Source: Moniliella sp. 'wahieum'
Lineage: Eukaryota > Basidiomycota > Moniliellomycetes > Moniliellales > Moniliellaceae
Length of the DNA stretch: 64,000 nucleotides
Assembly (NCBI GenBank): GCA_003971905.1
Contig: RSEE01000060.1
Location: 62,001 to 126,000 of the forward strand
Direction: 5' to 3'
Part shown: positions 9,407-21,673 of the stretch, in pieces
Numbering within the stretch: position 1 is the first letter of the stretch
Layout of the letters: every line of letters begins with the position of its first letter
The notes under the pieces: generated by a model
What the model was told of the DNA's origin: nothing
Databases searched by the model: none
The model's input: only the letters and a program-made list of their open reading frames with translations
Translations under genes and position numbers: made by a program

Positions 9407-12400
9407 TTAGGTCACGATTCCATTGGGGGGCGCCTTGAGCCATGGCACGTTCGCGTAGTCCCGGGTATTCTTCATCACGTCTGTGCCCCACCAGCGCACC
9501 TGGATCGAGCCGTCCCGTGGCAGCTGCAAGGCAAGGAAGATGATGATGCTGGCGATCGCCGCGCCGGCATCAAGCGCGGCCGAAGTAATGTACTGGTACC
9601 GGTCCCAGAATTGAAGGAAGTGTGGCGGACAAACCATTGGGTGAGGATGTTGGGAATGATAAAGACCACATTGACCGGTGTCGAGGAAGGGATAAAGGTA
9701 GCAGCCAGCAGCAAGACCGGTGCCGACACATACTCAATTTGCGGTCGGGTCTTGCCCACAAACCAAATCGGGATGGGCAACAGTGCCCCCCCAACATCCA
9801 CCAGTACAGCGACTGGTACAGCCCACTCCCGCCAAACAACCGTCGCGGCCCAATGGTGCCCCAGACAATCGAGCTGGTGTAGGCCTGCTGGGCACCGAGA
9901 CAGATCATGCCCCCCTGCTGCAGGATTGCACAGGTCGTGCACTTTCCACATCAGGAAGACTTGGTGCCGAATTGGACCGCGTACGTCCACAGCACAAACA
10001 GCGTCTGTGGCCACAATCGACACGCGCGGCGGCACCTTAAGGTAGTGTCCCATTTTGAGCGCCGAGGCATAGAGCAAAGCAATGTTGTTGACCGAGATGC
10101 AAAACGTCTTGAACAGAATGTTGGTGGAAGCCGAGCCGGGGTGCATGTAGCCTGCCACCAAGTCTGCCAGGACGTTGGTGAACGAAATAAACAGGTTGGT
10201 CTGAGCGAAGACGAGGCCGGCAGGAAGAAAAAAGATGGCGCAGATGGAAAAGGCAACGACCAAACTAAAGATTGGCATTTGTGTGTCCAGCCCCGTACCG
10301 CCCCAATCCCAATCACAAATCCGACCGGCAGAAAGCAAAAGTACACCCATTCAGGCACTTGCGGGTACTTGAACATCATCTTGGCGTGGATATCATCCTT
10401 CTCTGCCCGACCGTACTTGATCACACCCGCCACTGCGTTGTAGTAATGCAACACAAAGTGGACAAGGAGAGCCATGGGCATGGCAAGGCCAGCGCCATAG
10501 ATGAGATAGAACCCGTAGGAAAGAAAGGCTGGGGAGTAGGCATCGTACTTTTCCTCGCTGTAGGGGCCATGGGGCCCATCCAGCAACCGGGTCACATCGT
10601 ACGCGTGTGCGTATTGTCGTACACGCCGGTTCCCAACAGAGGGAAATAACCAAAGTTGAGGCTCTGTGTACACATACAGGCAGGGTTAGTGTAAGGCGAT
10701 GACCAACGGAGAGAAAAAAGGTAAGTACACACGTTGGTGAAGAGCAAAACGGTGCCCAAAATAATCCAAAAGATGCAGTAAGCAATGGCCAGGTTCAAGC
10801 TGGTCCACCAAGGCGGGACCAAAGGCGACGTGATGGTAGAAAATCTGTGTCCAATCGAGCGACATGGGGAACAGGGCCAACCCATTTTTGAACCCAAATA
10901 TGTGGTTCACCGCGACCGAAGACGGATTGGTCCAGCATACCCAGTTGAAAAAACTCAATGCGGTAGCCAAGTAGGTTGGGATGAACTGCCAACAGGACAT
11001 GCCAACCATGAGGAACTTGAAATAGCGCAGACGAGTGAAGCCATTGATAGGTTCCTCTTCGGCGTGCAGGACATTGATAAGGAGAGAGATGGTCAAGTTG
11101 TAAGGCCAAATGGTGCTGGCTGCGCGAACGAGGAAGCGCTGGCTCAACCAGCCAATCCGATTCCAACAAACGCACTGGACCAGCTCACGAGCAGTCCCAG
11201 GGCAAAAGCGCCGCCTTTGACACGGTGGTCCCAAAAGTACTTGTTGTCGATCGAGGGAAGGATAAAGACGGGATAACTGGTGTAATTGTTAACAGTAACC
11301 ATGCTCATCTGGGCCAGTAGACCATGCTCCTTCATTGTCCACTCGCCCGGGTTGAGGTCGACAGTGGCCCCTTCCCCGAACAGGAAGGAAGGTAAGGGAA
11401 TCTTGACATGGGGCATGTGGCGCGCCCATGCTTTGCCCGTCGGCCAAGCAAACAAAACCATCAGCGGCGCGTCAATGTGGGAGAGGGGAAACGTAAGGTC
11501 CAATACGCATTGGCAGCGACCGAAATGGTGATGCAGGTGAAGGCAATAACCCAAACCCGCAAAGTATTGCATGCTTCGTCCACGTCGTCGCTCTGGACAC
11601 TAATCTGACCTCGACATAGGGACTGTCTTCGAATGTGGGTCTTGGAGTACGACAGTCTGCGGCCGGCGTTTGTTGGATGGTTGTGGATGGAGAGGCTGGG
11701 GGGTTCGACGTGCACGTGGTCGCTAGGGAGTTGATGTGAAGGTCTGAACCTCATCCCGCCCAGGTCGTACTTGATCTCAGACATTTCCGATTCCTCTCCA
11801 TCACCAAGACCCGCTAGGGGCGAAAAGACATCGACAGAGTGCTGGGCGCTAGGATAATGCAAGAATGCGGCTTGACGGACGCAGCGGCCAGATTGGTCCC
11901 GCTCGAAGGGGCGGTAGGGGAACTGTGGGCGACAAAGGAGAGAGGGTGGTCAAAGGTAGAATCGGCAAAAGCTTGGTTGTAGGCGGGATGATGAGCCGAT
12001 GTGGTGCGCACAGCAGCTGGAGCACCAAGTTGCTCGTCCGTGTCGTCCGCGAGCGGGGGGGCTGGAAGGCGAAAACCTGGTCGAGGTCCTCTTCGTCCGA
12101 GTCCTCCTCACATTCCTCTCGGATACGCCGGAAGTGGGCATCGTCGTCAGCGGTGTTGCGACCATGAGGATTAAGGGCGATATCAGGGCGTGTGGGGGCA
12201 ATGGCGGAAGAGAAGGCGGAAGGAGTATGATCGCCCCGGCCGCGCGTAGATGGGCGGAGGTTGGAGGTGCCGGGGCGTGCGCGGGGCCAGGCATTTGCAA
12301 ACTCGTACGCTGAAACAGGCGCAGCACCGGTGGCAGCATGGAAGAAGGCGAAGGGGGCGTCGGCGGGGGAAGGCGGCGGCGGAGGCAGTGGCGGCAGAAG

Positions 12401-12574
12401 CAGCGGGATGGTGGCTGGTGCCTGGGCGGAAGCGAGGAGGGTCGCGGCGGCCGCTGTGGCTGTGGCTGTGGCTCTCGCTGTCGGAGGCAGACGAGGGGCG
12501 GGATGGGGGTGAGGGTGGGAGGAAGGCGAAGGGCGATGGGTCGAGCGCGCCTCGTCGTCGAGCGAACCGGCCAT
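9407..12574 (-). CDS. OPT-family oligopeptide transporter
   Basis: Multi-pass plasma-membrane proton-coupled importer of small peptides. From the ATG at 12574 (MAGSLDDEARS) there is a long Pro/Ala/Ser-rich cytosolic N terminus with an acidic patch (EECEEDSDEEDLDQVF). The conserved OPT entry motif follows: EDSPYVEVR in one frame and SDDVDEACNTLRVW in the next. Membrane segments then continue with family blocks such as NGFTRLRYFKFL, LLFTN joined across a 69-bp intron (10664-10732; branch CTAAC) to SLNFGYFPL, and NVLADLVAGYM with KMGHYLKVPPR. The C terminus is VRWWGTDVMKNTRDYANVP, with the stop at 9407-9409. At least five frame changes are needed. Length (about 1000 codons) suits a basidiomycete OPT with an extended N terminus. 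The family is certain; the 5' boundary is less so. Confidence 0.85.
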
Positions 12575-13358
12575 GGCGCCGGGCACGTGGGGGGGGAGGC
12601 GGCGAAAGGCGGCCAGGAGACGCGTGGGGGGTGGGTTGGATGGGGCCGGCAGGAGCGCCGCACGAGCTGGCCTGGCCTGGGTTGGAGGTGGCCGAGGGTG
12701 GCCGAGGGTGGGCGGGATGCGGATGGACGGGATGGACGGGATGCGCTGGATGGGCGGGATGGGCGGGATGGGCGTGGGGATGGACTGGCATAGGCGCCAT
12801 GCCATGTCACATGTGATGTGGGATGCAGGGTGAGGTCGGTCTGAGAGCCCCCGCAGTGTTCCTGAGGCATCACGTGACGTGTGACGCCACCCGGCCAAGC
12901 ACAATGGAGGCCCCACAGGGCCACTGTGCTGCTGGCCCAGCCGCCGATTGAAAGTTGAAATGCACCTCGGGCGCCGCGGCGCTGGATCGTTGCGCGTGGA
13001 GCAGGTCGACCCATCTCACCGGTCACCCATCCCCTCCATGCCACACGTCAAACCACCGCAGCACAGCACCAGCCACCCCCATCCCGCTTGTGCGCCAAAA
13101 AAATACCAAGAAAAGAAAAACGATACCGCCGGCAGACTCCTACCGAACAGTGGACCATCAGTACAGTGGTTATGCCTGCCATACTGGCGGGGGCTGGCAG
13201 AGCCTATAGCCTGAAGGAAGGGTGTTCCCATTTGCGTTAGCCCTGCCGCCGAACCTGTCACACTCGAGAACCTAGCAATAAAAACTCGTAGCTTGTTTTG
13301 AATCCCCACCGGCACCCTTGAACAATTCCCTACGCCACCACTCCTCGAGGAACCCATC
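12575..13358. other. region upstream of the OPT gene
   Basis: GC-rich with repeated GGGATGGGC-like words near 12740-12780, so simple-sequence expansion is likely. No supported gene. Its 3' end includes a candidate promoter for the plus-strand coding fragment that follows (AATAAAAA at 13277). Confidence 0.4.
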
Positions 13359-13385
13359 ATGACTCTCTCGGGCATAGCATAGCAG

Positions 13386-13779
13386 TTGGCACCCAGAAAA
13401 GTTAGCTCCTTCCATCATGGAGTTGCTTTCCATCCAATCTTGATCTTATACCGCATTGGCCTTGGACGCCAGGACGTCCTCTTTATCTGTGATCGAATCG
13501 CAACTCCTTTTGGAGAGGTGTTTCTTCTGCCTCAAATGAAACGATTAGGTCTTCGGACTTCTTCCTTACGACAGGGCCGGGAGGAAGGGGACTGCTTATC
13601 TTTCTCCGCTCATCGTCGACATCAACTTTGCCGCCCGCTACTTCCTGCCCAAGCTCCGCCACTGTACCGAATTCACATATTCGCACCGTTTTGTTCGCCT
13701 CCCCATCTTCCAGCAAGCCACCCTTGACACAACCCTTCTACATCCCGACTTCCGCAAGCTCCGACCGCATATCCGCTGA
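13386..13779 (+). CDS. uncharacterised coding fragment
   Basis: A plus-strand frame from about 13580 reads GTAYLSPLIVDINFAARYFL, then PKLRHCTEFTYSH, RFVRLPIFQQATLDTTLLH and PDFRKLRPHIR to a TGA at 13777-13779. Its balanced composition, unlike the surrounding low-complexity translations, strongly suggests real coding sequence. The upstream part (RSSDFFLTTGPGG) lies in a second frame, so at least one frameshift or short intron is present. No ATG is secured; the only well-placed one (13359) runs quickly into a stop. I do not recognise the family. It is convergent with the uL6 gene. Confidence 0.4.
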
Positions 13780-14070
13780 CTTAACAAAGTCTCTGCATCT
13801 GCACCTCACACCCTGAACCAACCCAGTAGGCAGGTCGTGCAAGGGAGCCCTCCGGCTCGCCTTGCTGGATCTATGGGCGGAACTAACCGCGATTCGGTAG
13901 ACTAGATGCATACAGTCGTTTTGATGCCATTGACGACCTCGGCCGGAATGCAGCAGCCCGGCAGGAGTAGGACGACCCCGTCCAGGAGATCAGGCAGGAA
14001 ATCAAGGCAAGTTCCCAGCGGGAGGGATACCGACAACCTCGCGGTAGGGCATGCAGGGTAGGTGCCCAGT

Positions 14071-14651
14071 TTAATCTTCCGTCCTGGACGATCGTGCCCT
14101 TGGCCGAGACGTAGAGACCGTCCAAGAACTTACGGATATCCTTGTTGCGCACAAGGCAAGCACCGTGCATGTCGGCGGCCGACTGGGAGACGGCGTTGAT
14201 GTCGTTGCCCTCGATCAGCACCTGGTCCTTCTGCGCCTTGTCCTCCGTGATGGTCACACCCCGCGCATGGGTACGTGGCGCACGCGCTTCTCTCCCAAGA
14301 AGTTCCGAATCTCCACCGCCCGCTTGTCGCCGGCAATGATGAGGTTGACGGGGAAATGGGCGTAGACTGCGCGCACCTTGTACTGGAACCCCTTCGTCAC
14401 GCCCTTGATCATGTTGGCCACAACCGAAGCTGCAGTACGCAGGCACGCAACGTGCTTACGTCCACCGTGCCACACCACAAAGCGCACCTTGGTCCCCTTG
14501 GGGTCCTTGACCAGGCGGACCTCCATGTTGAGGTGCTTGAGCGACTTGCTCAGCTCGCCACGGGGACCCTTGACCCATACGTCGCGCGAGGCCACCTTCA
14601 CCTCGACATCGGCCGGACGGGGATCTCAATGTCCTTGTAAATCTGCAGCAT
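14071..14651 (-). CDS. RPL9: 60S ribosomal protein uL6 (L9)
   Basis: Large-subunit ribosomal protein. The ATG at 14651 gives MLQIYKDIEIPV; after a one-base break come DVEVKVASRDVWVKGPRGEL, KFLDGLYVSAKG, VYAHFPVNLII and VEIRNFLGEKRVRHVPMRG. A second break leads to AQKDQVLIEGNDINAVSQSA and NKDIRKFLDGLYVSAKGTIV. A final one-base shift brings a TAA at 14071-14073. The span is 581 bp, one base short of an intact 193-codon reading frame, matching the family. Upstream, a 191-bp intron lies in the 5' leader (14665-14855; donor GTAAGC, branch CTAAC, acceptor GTGCAG), 13 bases before the ATG, as is common in fungal ribosomal-protein genes. Confidence 0.93.
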
Positions 14652-14855
14652 TGCGAATGGGTTCCTGCACAACGGGGAGAGGAGAAACGTTAGTCGGCCA
14701 AGGTCCCGCACACGCCAAAACCCACTGTAATGATCCGGCGGGGAAGCGGCAGCTGGCAAGAGGAGGGCAGGAGAAGACGCCGCTTCCAAGCGCGGGTGGG
14801 CGTCGATCCTCAGCGCATCCACCAGCGTGCCATCCAAGCCCAAGAACCAGCTTAC

Positions 14856-16796
14856 CTTGAGGCCGCCCGGCTGTCGTGCTTGGTGCGTGGATGAAGAGGC
14901 GGGGCCGGTGGCCGCCAGCCTAGAGGCCGTGCCGAATCGGAGAGGAGAACAGCGCTGCTAGACTGCCCAGTGCCCACTTCGGGGTTTCGTCCAGTACGGG
15001 GTCGCTGTTGGCGCAATTATTCTTGGCTTTTCCCGCCAACCCTAATACCACCGCTACTTGACTATGGCAGCGAAGCGCCGGGCCTTAACATGCTGGCCGC
15101 CGGATGCCTCTGCCATGTTACCTGCAGCAGCACGATGCCACCACCAGGCCCGAATCTTCCATCGGCGTCCAATCATCGGCGTTCCACGTTTTTGCTCAGC
15201 CCCTCTATCCTTTCGGTCACGTTGCCCTTTCTTGGCCGCCCTAGTTTTCCAGAATAGATGGATCTCTCGGCGCTGGCGTCCGCCACACAGCCGGCAGATT
15301 ATATGCAAGTGATACTAAAAGCCCGCTCAGTGGTTATCAACGCATCCCGCCCTATATGCGGGGGAATATAGTGAGTCCCAGGACTTCCTGCAGGGATGTA
15401 TGGTCCTATGGACCTAAAGGGATGTGTATGATGCTTGGATTGATCGAACACGTATCGGTCACCCAAGAGCCTATCGTTCCTATAGCCACTTCCTTCAGGA
15501 CTTACTCTTAACCGTGTCTCCCTGTTTGGCGTATAGTATAAACCACCGGCATGCCAACATTTGTCCGGCTCTCCCATTTGTATCCTTCCTCTGTTGGAGC
15601 TGTTGAAGAGATCCCACTCTTGAAATAGAACTGCTATCTCTCTCTCTTTCCCCATCTTTCACAGATTGTGCTCTTTGACGGCCCACTGGTGTAGTGGCGC
15701 CGGCAGCCCAAGCCGGAACGTTCGGGTTCAACGTGCATCTCCTGTGGAATATTCCTTCCTGGCGCAGGAATATTCTCTAGCCTCCGTCCGTAGCCCACGC
15801 ACTCATGTGCAATGCAATACATTATCAACTGTCTGCTCTCTAGTCTTCCACAAGCCCGCATCCCTCTTCATCGGCAGAGCTTTTTGCCTCGTCTTCCACA
15901 CTTGTATAGGGTGCAGCTTGCATGTGGGTGGAGACTCTCCAGTGATACATAGACACGTGGCATAGAAACAGGCGCAAGGTCAAACAGAAACAAAGTCGGA
16001 TTCCCAGTCCAGACATATTAGCGACTAGGATAAGTCATGTGACAAAGTCTGGTCGTTCTGGGCAGGCTAGCAAGCGGAACCATAGGGAAAAAGTGGGCGC
16101 AAAATGAAAGAAAATGCAGTTGCCGTGTTGGGAGACCAGCATAAAACCGGACGGGGTTGAGGATTTGTGGAAATGCGGAAAGGCGCAAGAGGCGAGATGG
16201 GAGTTAGATACCACTCGAGAACGGATGCGGGTGCGTGCGGTCGAGTGTTGGAGTGATGGTGGGTTTTGAGAGATGATGGGGAGCAGCAAAGAAGGAACAG
16301 CAAAACCCCTTAGGGTAGAGATAGCGTCCCATACAGAAGCTGTATGCGTTGATCATGCCTGTGGCTTAAGGGAGGCAGTGGAAGTACGCGGCTTGGCCCG
16401 AGGCGTTGAGGAAGTCAAAGTGAGGTGCTTGTGGTTGGGGCTGTGGTTGAAGTGTTTGATCAGCTGTTGAAGGATGCGTTTTGAAAGACATGGATCTATC
16501 AGTGTACGTGGGAGCGGAAGGGGGGGCACGAATTCCCCATGGAATCCCTGCATGGTAGTGTCCACAAGCTATGACAAGGGGGTTTCCGCAATCCCGGCTG
16601 GTGTGGCCGGAACGGAACCTCCCACTTGAGGTCATGGAAGGGTCGAAATGGACGACTGGCGCGAACAGGTTGGGTCCATCGCGTTGGTGGCGTGTGTGTG
16701 CAGTGATTCGCTGAAGTCGACGGTCCCCGCAAACCATCCATGAAAATGGTTCCTGTAACGCCGGGCGTGCCACATGGTCCAAGGCGTATTTCAGTA
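14856..16796. other. intergenic region, no supported gene
   Basis: 5' flank of the uL6 gene and 3' flank of the cyclin. Possible continuation of the cyclin reading frame lies at 16366-16782 (see that gene). The longest other frame, 15299-15655 (-), has no motif. Nothing else is supported. Confidence 0.4.
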
Positions 16797-17740
16797 CTAG
16801 GTTTTGGGCCCTAGCACGTTGGGACTGGCGAATTTTTGGTTGAGCAAAGCAGAAGGATCGCCGGACAAACTCATCACAAGGCGGTGTAGCAGGTCAAAGG
16901 CCGCCTTTGCCGTCCCATCGTAGTAGAGCGGACGTAACTCTGGGCGTCCGTCATTCCACAGATGACTCGGGCAAGAGGATGAACAGCCGCTGCCAAATGT
17001 GCTGATGAAATACCGACAAATGCGCGGTAATAGAGGCTAAGTTGGGCCAGATAGTGAGCCACCCATTCGACCTGGGGAGGCTCTTGAAGAGCTTGGCACT
17101 TGAAAGATCCAGTCGCTTACCGTCGGCTGGCCCAAGCTCCATGACAAAGTGCTAAGGATGTGCTGGCTCATCTGGATGAACGATTTCATCAAACGTGCTT
17201 CGCACAGCTCACGGCATTGCTGTAACGAAGGTCGATGGGCCTTGGCGTTATCGTACTTGCTGGCAATGAGCAATGCACAGCATGCCATGAGCTGGCAGTG
17301 CTTACGCAGGACCACCCGTTTGGACATGTATCGATCGACATGTTGACCGCTTGGTACAGAACTGATTCGATGCCCATATTGAAGCTCAAATGCACTTCGA
17401 CCAAGAAGTCGATCAGGAAACGACGCATGCACCACCCAACATGGGGCTGAGAATCATCATTGCACCTGAGGCACGCTGGCTGCCTGCACGTCCAAATGAT
17501 TAACGTCAGTAATCGGGTCAACTGGATTGAAGACGAGAAGTAGATCTGTACCTCGAGCTGGAGCATGTGATTGATTGCATCCTCCTGGTATTCGTCTTCA
17601 AACATCCAGTCGGGCACGGTTGAAGCGACTGGTGGGATGGAAGAAAGTGAGCGAGAGTGCTTCAGCTGTGCGTGATTATTATCAAGGATGGCCAGCGACG
17701 GCACCGAGACGGAGCGTGCCATGGTCACAGACGATAGCAC
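16797..17740 (-). CDS. B-type cyclin
   Basis: Regulatory subunit of a cyclin-dependent kinase. From 17740 (or the second ATG at 17722) the N terminus reads MARSVSVPSLAILDNN and later DWMFEDEYQEDAINHMLQLE. An intron of about 70 bp starting GTACAG follows. The cyclin box then gives MRRFLIDFLVEVHLSFN and GIESVLYQAVNM. After a one-base break come YMSKRVVLRKHCQLMACCAL and LIASKYDNAKA; the Arg and Lys of the kinase-contacting MRRFLIDFLVEVH and SKY positions are seen. A second fold follows (VAHYLAQLSLYYRAFVG, AAVHPLARVI, TAKAAFDLLHRLV). A TAG is reached at 16797-16799, but an open frame continues to 16366, so the true C terminus may be longer. No clear destruction box was found upstream; a Pro-rich frame there could be more N terminus. 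Confidence 0.85.
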
Positions 17741-18111
17741 CGCTGCTTGCCCGGGCCCGGTGAGCTCCGGAGCCTGTGCGGACCCGGCGCCAGCTGGGGC
17801 TCACTCGGCTCGGATGGGAGTGCGGAACCATGCTGGGCGGCGTTCTGGTGGGGTGGTGGGGGGAGAGGCGAGTAGGCCGGCTGATGGACGACGTTCTGGC
17901 GCGGGCAACCGAGCCTTGGAGCTTGACGCAAGGATGCAGGCGACTGGCATGCGGAAGTCGGAACTGTGTGGTTGCCGAGTTAGATACGCCGATAGAAGGG
18001 TGATCATCGATCAGTTTGATCTATCGCAGAGAAGTTGCTACTCATCACGTCGGCGGCAGCAAGTACCAAGTGTTCTGCTGAAAACGCGCTCAAACATAGC
18101 ATAACGCAGGA

Positions 18112-18125
18112 ACGCGTAACGCGTA
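18112..18125. repeat. (ACGCGTA)2 heptad array
   Basis: Two perfect copies of ACGCGTA, palindrome ACGCGT plus A, part of a longer run of ACGCGT words. Confidence 0.7.
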
Positions 18126-19254
18126 ACTACTAGCCAGCGGCTTCTAGCGTCTCCTCGTCCTCAGTGTACTCAGTACTAGTTACTAGCTTTGCTACTGCGG
18201 CCTCAACGAATTCAACCAACGTACAATGTCACACAGCGCCACCACCGGCCACCGTGGATTGCGGCAACTTGCAAAACACCGTGCACACCCACATATTTGC
18301 TCAAAAGCTCTTGCCTCCACGTTTTTCCTTCCTTGCCGCCCAGTTGCCGCCCACGGGTGGGTCGAGGGTGGGTCGGCCACCCATATGCAGAGGTGGAAAT
18401 GCACCATGGATCACGCTCGATGCGTCCTGTCCGTGAGCCTCAGCTGAGGCCTGAGCCTCAGGCTCATTGCAGAGTTTCAGGGTCTCGCTGCTCAAAAGCC
18501 TCAAAGTCAACACCAGGCACCGTTTCATGCCATTCCCGGCCATCGGCCATCCCACACGGGGGGTACCGCTACTCCGTAGAGACTATAGTTTTTACTGATA
18601 CGTGATGGGCAGATGCGCTGACATGGCCTGTGGGTCGCATAGCCCCCAGGGTGCCGCGTGACGCGTGTGACGTCTGTGCTGCACGTTACCTATTTACCTG
18701 TACTTATTGGCCTTCTATACGTGTCGCAAAAATATAAGCTTCGATCAAAGACATTTGCTGATGCGCTGAAGGTTTGCAGAGGGCACACCAGGGCATATAC
18801 CGGGGCATACCCGAGACTTCAAGATGTTGGGCCGATATGGTATGGTATGTCTAGCTGCCGGAGGAATACCGGTAGGGACCATGTAGGACTGGGACGCCCC
18901 GAATTCATCGCCCCAAGGCGGATGAGATCGTGATGATATCGAATGCTGAATGAGGAGTGGAATGGAGGATGTGGTTCTGAGGAGAGGTACAGGAGGCTAT
19001 GAGAAGGGTAGGGCCTTATATAGACGAGGGTACCGCGGAGCTGAGGGAGCGTCCGGGCGGATAAGAGGGGGGTGATGACTATCACGCAGGATGGCGTGAT
19101 TGGGGCATCGCCCCAACATCGAAACATCAGTAAATCGGTAATCAGTATGTTCGGGAACCTTAATCTTAATCAGGTTGAACGTGCATCATACTGATCGAAC
19201 TGATCTGAGATGTGAGAGAGCCTGTGAGGATGAGGCGATGAGGGGTTAAATTTA

Positions 19255-19320
19255 AACGTTAAACGTTAAGGCTAAAGTCGCTTCAAGAGCGTTAAACGCG
19301 TTAAACGTTAAACGTTTAAC
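19255..19320. repeat. TTAAACG heptad cluster
   Basis: Repeated TTAAACG/AACGTTA words, several in 7-bp register, interrupted by one degenerate stretch. Palindromic cores include AACGTT and ACGCGT. Confidence 0.75.
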
Positions 19321-19756
19321 GCTAAAGCGCTGAAGGGTTTCTCTCGGATTTCAGATCTCAAGCCTACCTCAAGCTTTAGGCCTTAGGCCTCAGAAGTTAA
19401 CCGTAACTCGTAATCACCGGCCCATTGCGGAGGAGAATCATTCATTAGTCAGGCGTTACGCGTTAGGTTTAGGCCTTACGCGTTACGCCTTAGGGCCTTA
19501 GACGCCTCTAACTCAGATCTCAGACTGACCTCATGTGGAAAGCGTCGTGGCAAGCGCTAGTGTGGGCCCAAGATGCTAAGACCTCAATTTCAGAGGCCTA
19601 AGGTTATAGGGGCCGCGTCTGGCTAGGCTGGCTTTAATTCACGAAGTCCTGATCGATGATCATGCATTAACCACTGGCCACAGGTGAGCTCACCGGCCAC
19701 CGGGTCACCGGCCATCGATATCTGGTCCCTTCAGTGGTCCCTGTTAGTCCTCAAAT

Positions 19757-19770
19757 CACTAGTCACTAGT
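19757..19770. repeat. (CACTAGT)2 heptad array
   Basis: Two perfect copies of CACTAGT (palindrome ACTAGT plus C). The same core recurs at 28008, 47341 and 58641. Confidence 0.7.
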
Positions 19771-20503
19771 TACCCAGTGGCCCAAGTATAGTCACCACTC
19801 CGATCTTGGTTTGTGCTTCATATTCCTCTTTTCCCACCGTAACACCTGATGAGGGGCTTATTCCGCTGTAGACTGAATGGCATTTGTGTGTATACTGTGT
19901 ATCGAGGGCTGTTACTTTTGGGGGCCACAAAATAGTGAATATAGTATGTGAACGGATGGCGGGGGCACCAACTGGTCCTGCTCTCCTGGCGATTCCCCTG
20001 GTTCCTTAAGCGGGGTTGGCGCTACCGAGCGGCACACACCAAAATGAACGGGTCGGTTAAGGCGTAGCGTTTCCCTGTCCCAGTCTTAAGCTCTGTCAAT
20101 GATATGGATGCAAAAGTATGGAACATGTCCAGATGATCCTGTGTTGTGTTGTGCGCATACAGTACAACATGCACTCGGCTCTATATCTTTTGCCAAGATC
20201 GGCACGTGATCGATCCAAGAATAAGTGTTGTGACTGGGGGACGGGGCTATATATATCCGGAAGTGTGGTTAAGAGTGTATGGTCCCACACTGGCTAAATG
20301 TTTCCATCCCATATCGGGTGTGTATGCCAGTAGCACTCAATTAGCCATATACAAAACCCGCCGTTGGTACTCTTCTTAACCTCCAACACTATCCTATTAA
20401 GCAATCCTATAGCATGTCCTTACCAACAACAGCCTACCTTCTGTCACCCCACCATGGTGGTACTGTGTGGTCGACATCATCGTAGAGACCCAGGTGGGCA
20501 GGG

Positions 20504-20510
20504 TATAAAA
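20504..20510 (+). promoter_or_regulatory. TATA box with long CT-rich leader
   Basis: A TATAAAA word is followed by about 430 bp of strongly pyrimidine-biased sequence (20520-20945), as in leaders of highly expressed basidiomycete genes. The first plausible starts downstream are at 20948 and 21196. Confidence 0.5.
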
Positions 20511-21195
20511 TTCGCTCACCTAATCCCTCTTCCATCTCTTTCACGGGCCGACTTTGATACGCATTACACATCCTTCTCTTCCATTATCGATTATCGTCGA
20601 TCCCGCTTTTCGGCTTCTCTTCCCGTCACTCTCAGCTTTTTTTCTCCGTTTCTTTCCCTCTTCCTCTCTCTCGACTCGGCTTCTCTCCCAGTACTATCAC
20701 AAAATCCAAGAACCTACAAAAATCTCTTCTCTTCGTCTCCGTCTTGCTCTCCGCCTAAAAGCCAACACTATTATTATACGCCAGGTTCCGACTTTCTTCG
20801 TTTCCCTGTGTATTCGACATCTCTATGTCTCCTTCGCCACCCTTTTTTTACAAAATCGGCCCTTTCTTTGATCCCACAACATCACGGCCAAGCCACCCCC
20901 CATTTCTCTCCCCTCTCTCCACTTCTTCTAGGTACACTCCCTACTAGATGAACCACCCTTTGGATCAGGTCCCTTGCCCTCCCCACTCATCGGAGCCCAC
21001 CTTCACCTCCGTTGCGTATACAGCTCAACTGCCTCTGGACGCTCTTCTGTCTCTACCCGATGACTATAACATAAGACATTACTCGTGTGATATAGGTTCA
21101 AGCATCAAGCTGGTTGCCATAGTTTGGCTGATATCGCTCCATTTCCAATTTCTTCTTCGTCTCGAGCGTCTCGCTCCATCTTTCCACTTCGTACC

Positions 21196-21673
21196 ATGTC
21201 CTCGCTCATGCTTTTCCCCCAGCAGTTCGGATATAGGCCTGCCCCTCAGCCTGGGGAGGGACTAACTGAAGGGACCATGGCCACGAACGCATGACCCACG
21301 TTCTGGCTCAAACCCCGCAAGGATATCTATATCCTCCACCTCAAGGTTTGTGAGTAGACGAATGATGGTACTACAAGGGCAATTATCCTCAAGGTGAGGC
21401 TCATGATGGTTGTCAAAGGCACTTAGTTGGTTCTCAATGTGTATATCTCGCTTGTTCCACCAAGGTTCAGAGGCTTCAAGGGCGTCATCTGACATTGGGC
21501 TTCACGCTACGCCGTGATGCCTCGGTTCCATGCGTCAGCCTGAGGGAAAGTTCCAGTACGCAGACTATGTCTGTGCGAGAAGACCCAGATGCCAATTCAG
21601 AAAGCAAAGGCACCCGTCTTTCGGCGATTATACGCATCCTTCTCTCTCGGTGTGGTAATAACTGTGGCTAGAT
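21196..21673 (+). CDS. possible Gln/Pro/Tyr-rich protein
   Basis: The ATG at 21196 starts a 32-residue frame beginning MSSLMLFPQQFGYRPAPQP. After a shift the adjacent frame reads THVLAQTPQGYLYPPPQG and, past two stops, stays open for about 100 codons (from about 21369) to a TAG near 21671. It sits downstream of a TATA box and a long CT-rich leader. The composition suggests a low-complexity protein broken by sequence errors, but no domain is recognised and the leader could belong to a non-coding transcript. Confidence 0.25.

Larger units (their letters stand above)
17741..20503. other. gene-poor, palindrome-rich DNA
   Basis: No supported gene apart from possible extra cyclin N terminus at 17741-18000. 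Rich in short palindromes and 7-bp arrays (18112-18125, 19255-19320, 19757-19770). The right end is a promoter-like block. Confidence 0.5.

Noticed and set aside
15672-15745. tRNA-like stretch (CTGGTGTAGTGG, a CCGGC/GCCGG stem, then GGGTTCAACG)
   Set aside because: The 7-base loop lacks the invariant T before the anticodon, the T-arm does not pair and no acceptor stem closes. At best a decayed tRNA relic.
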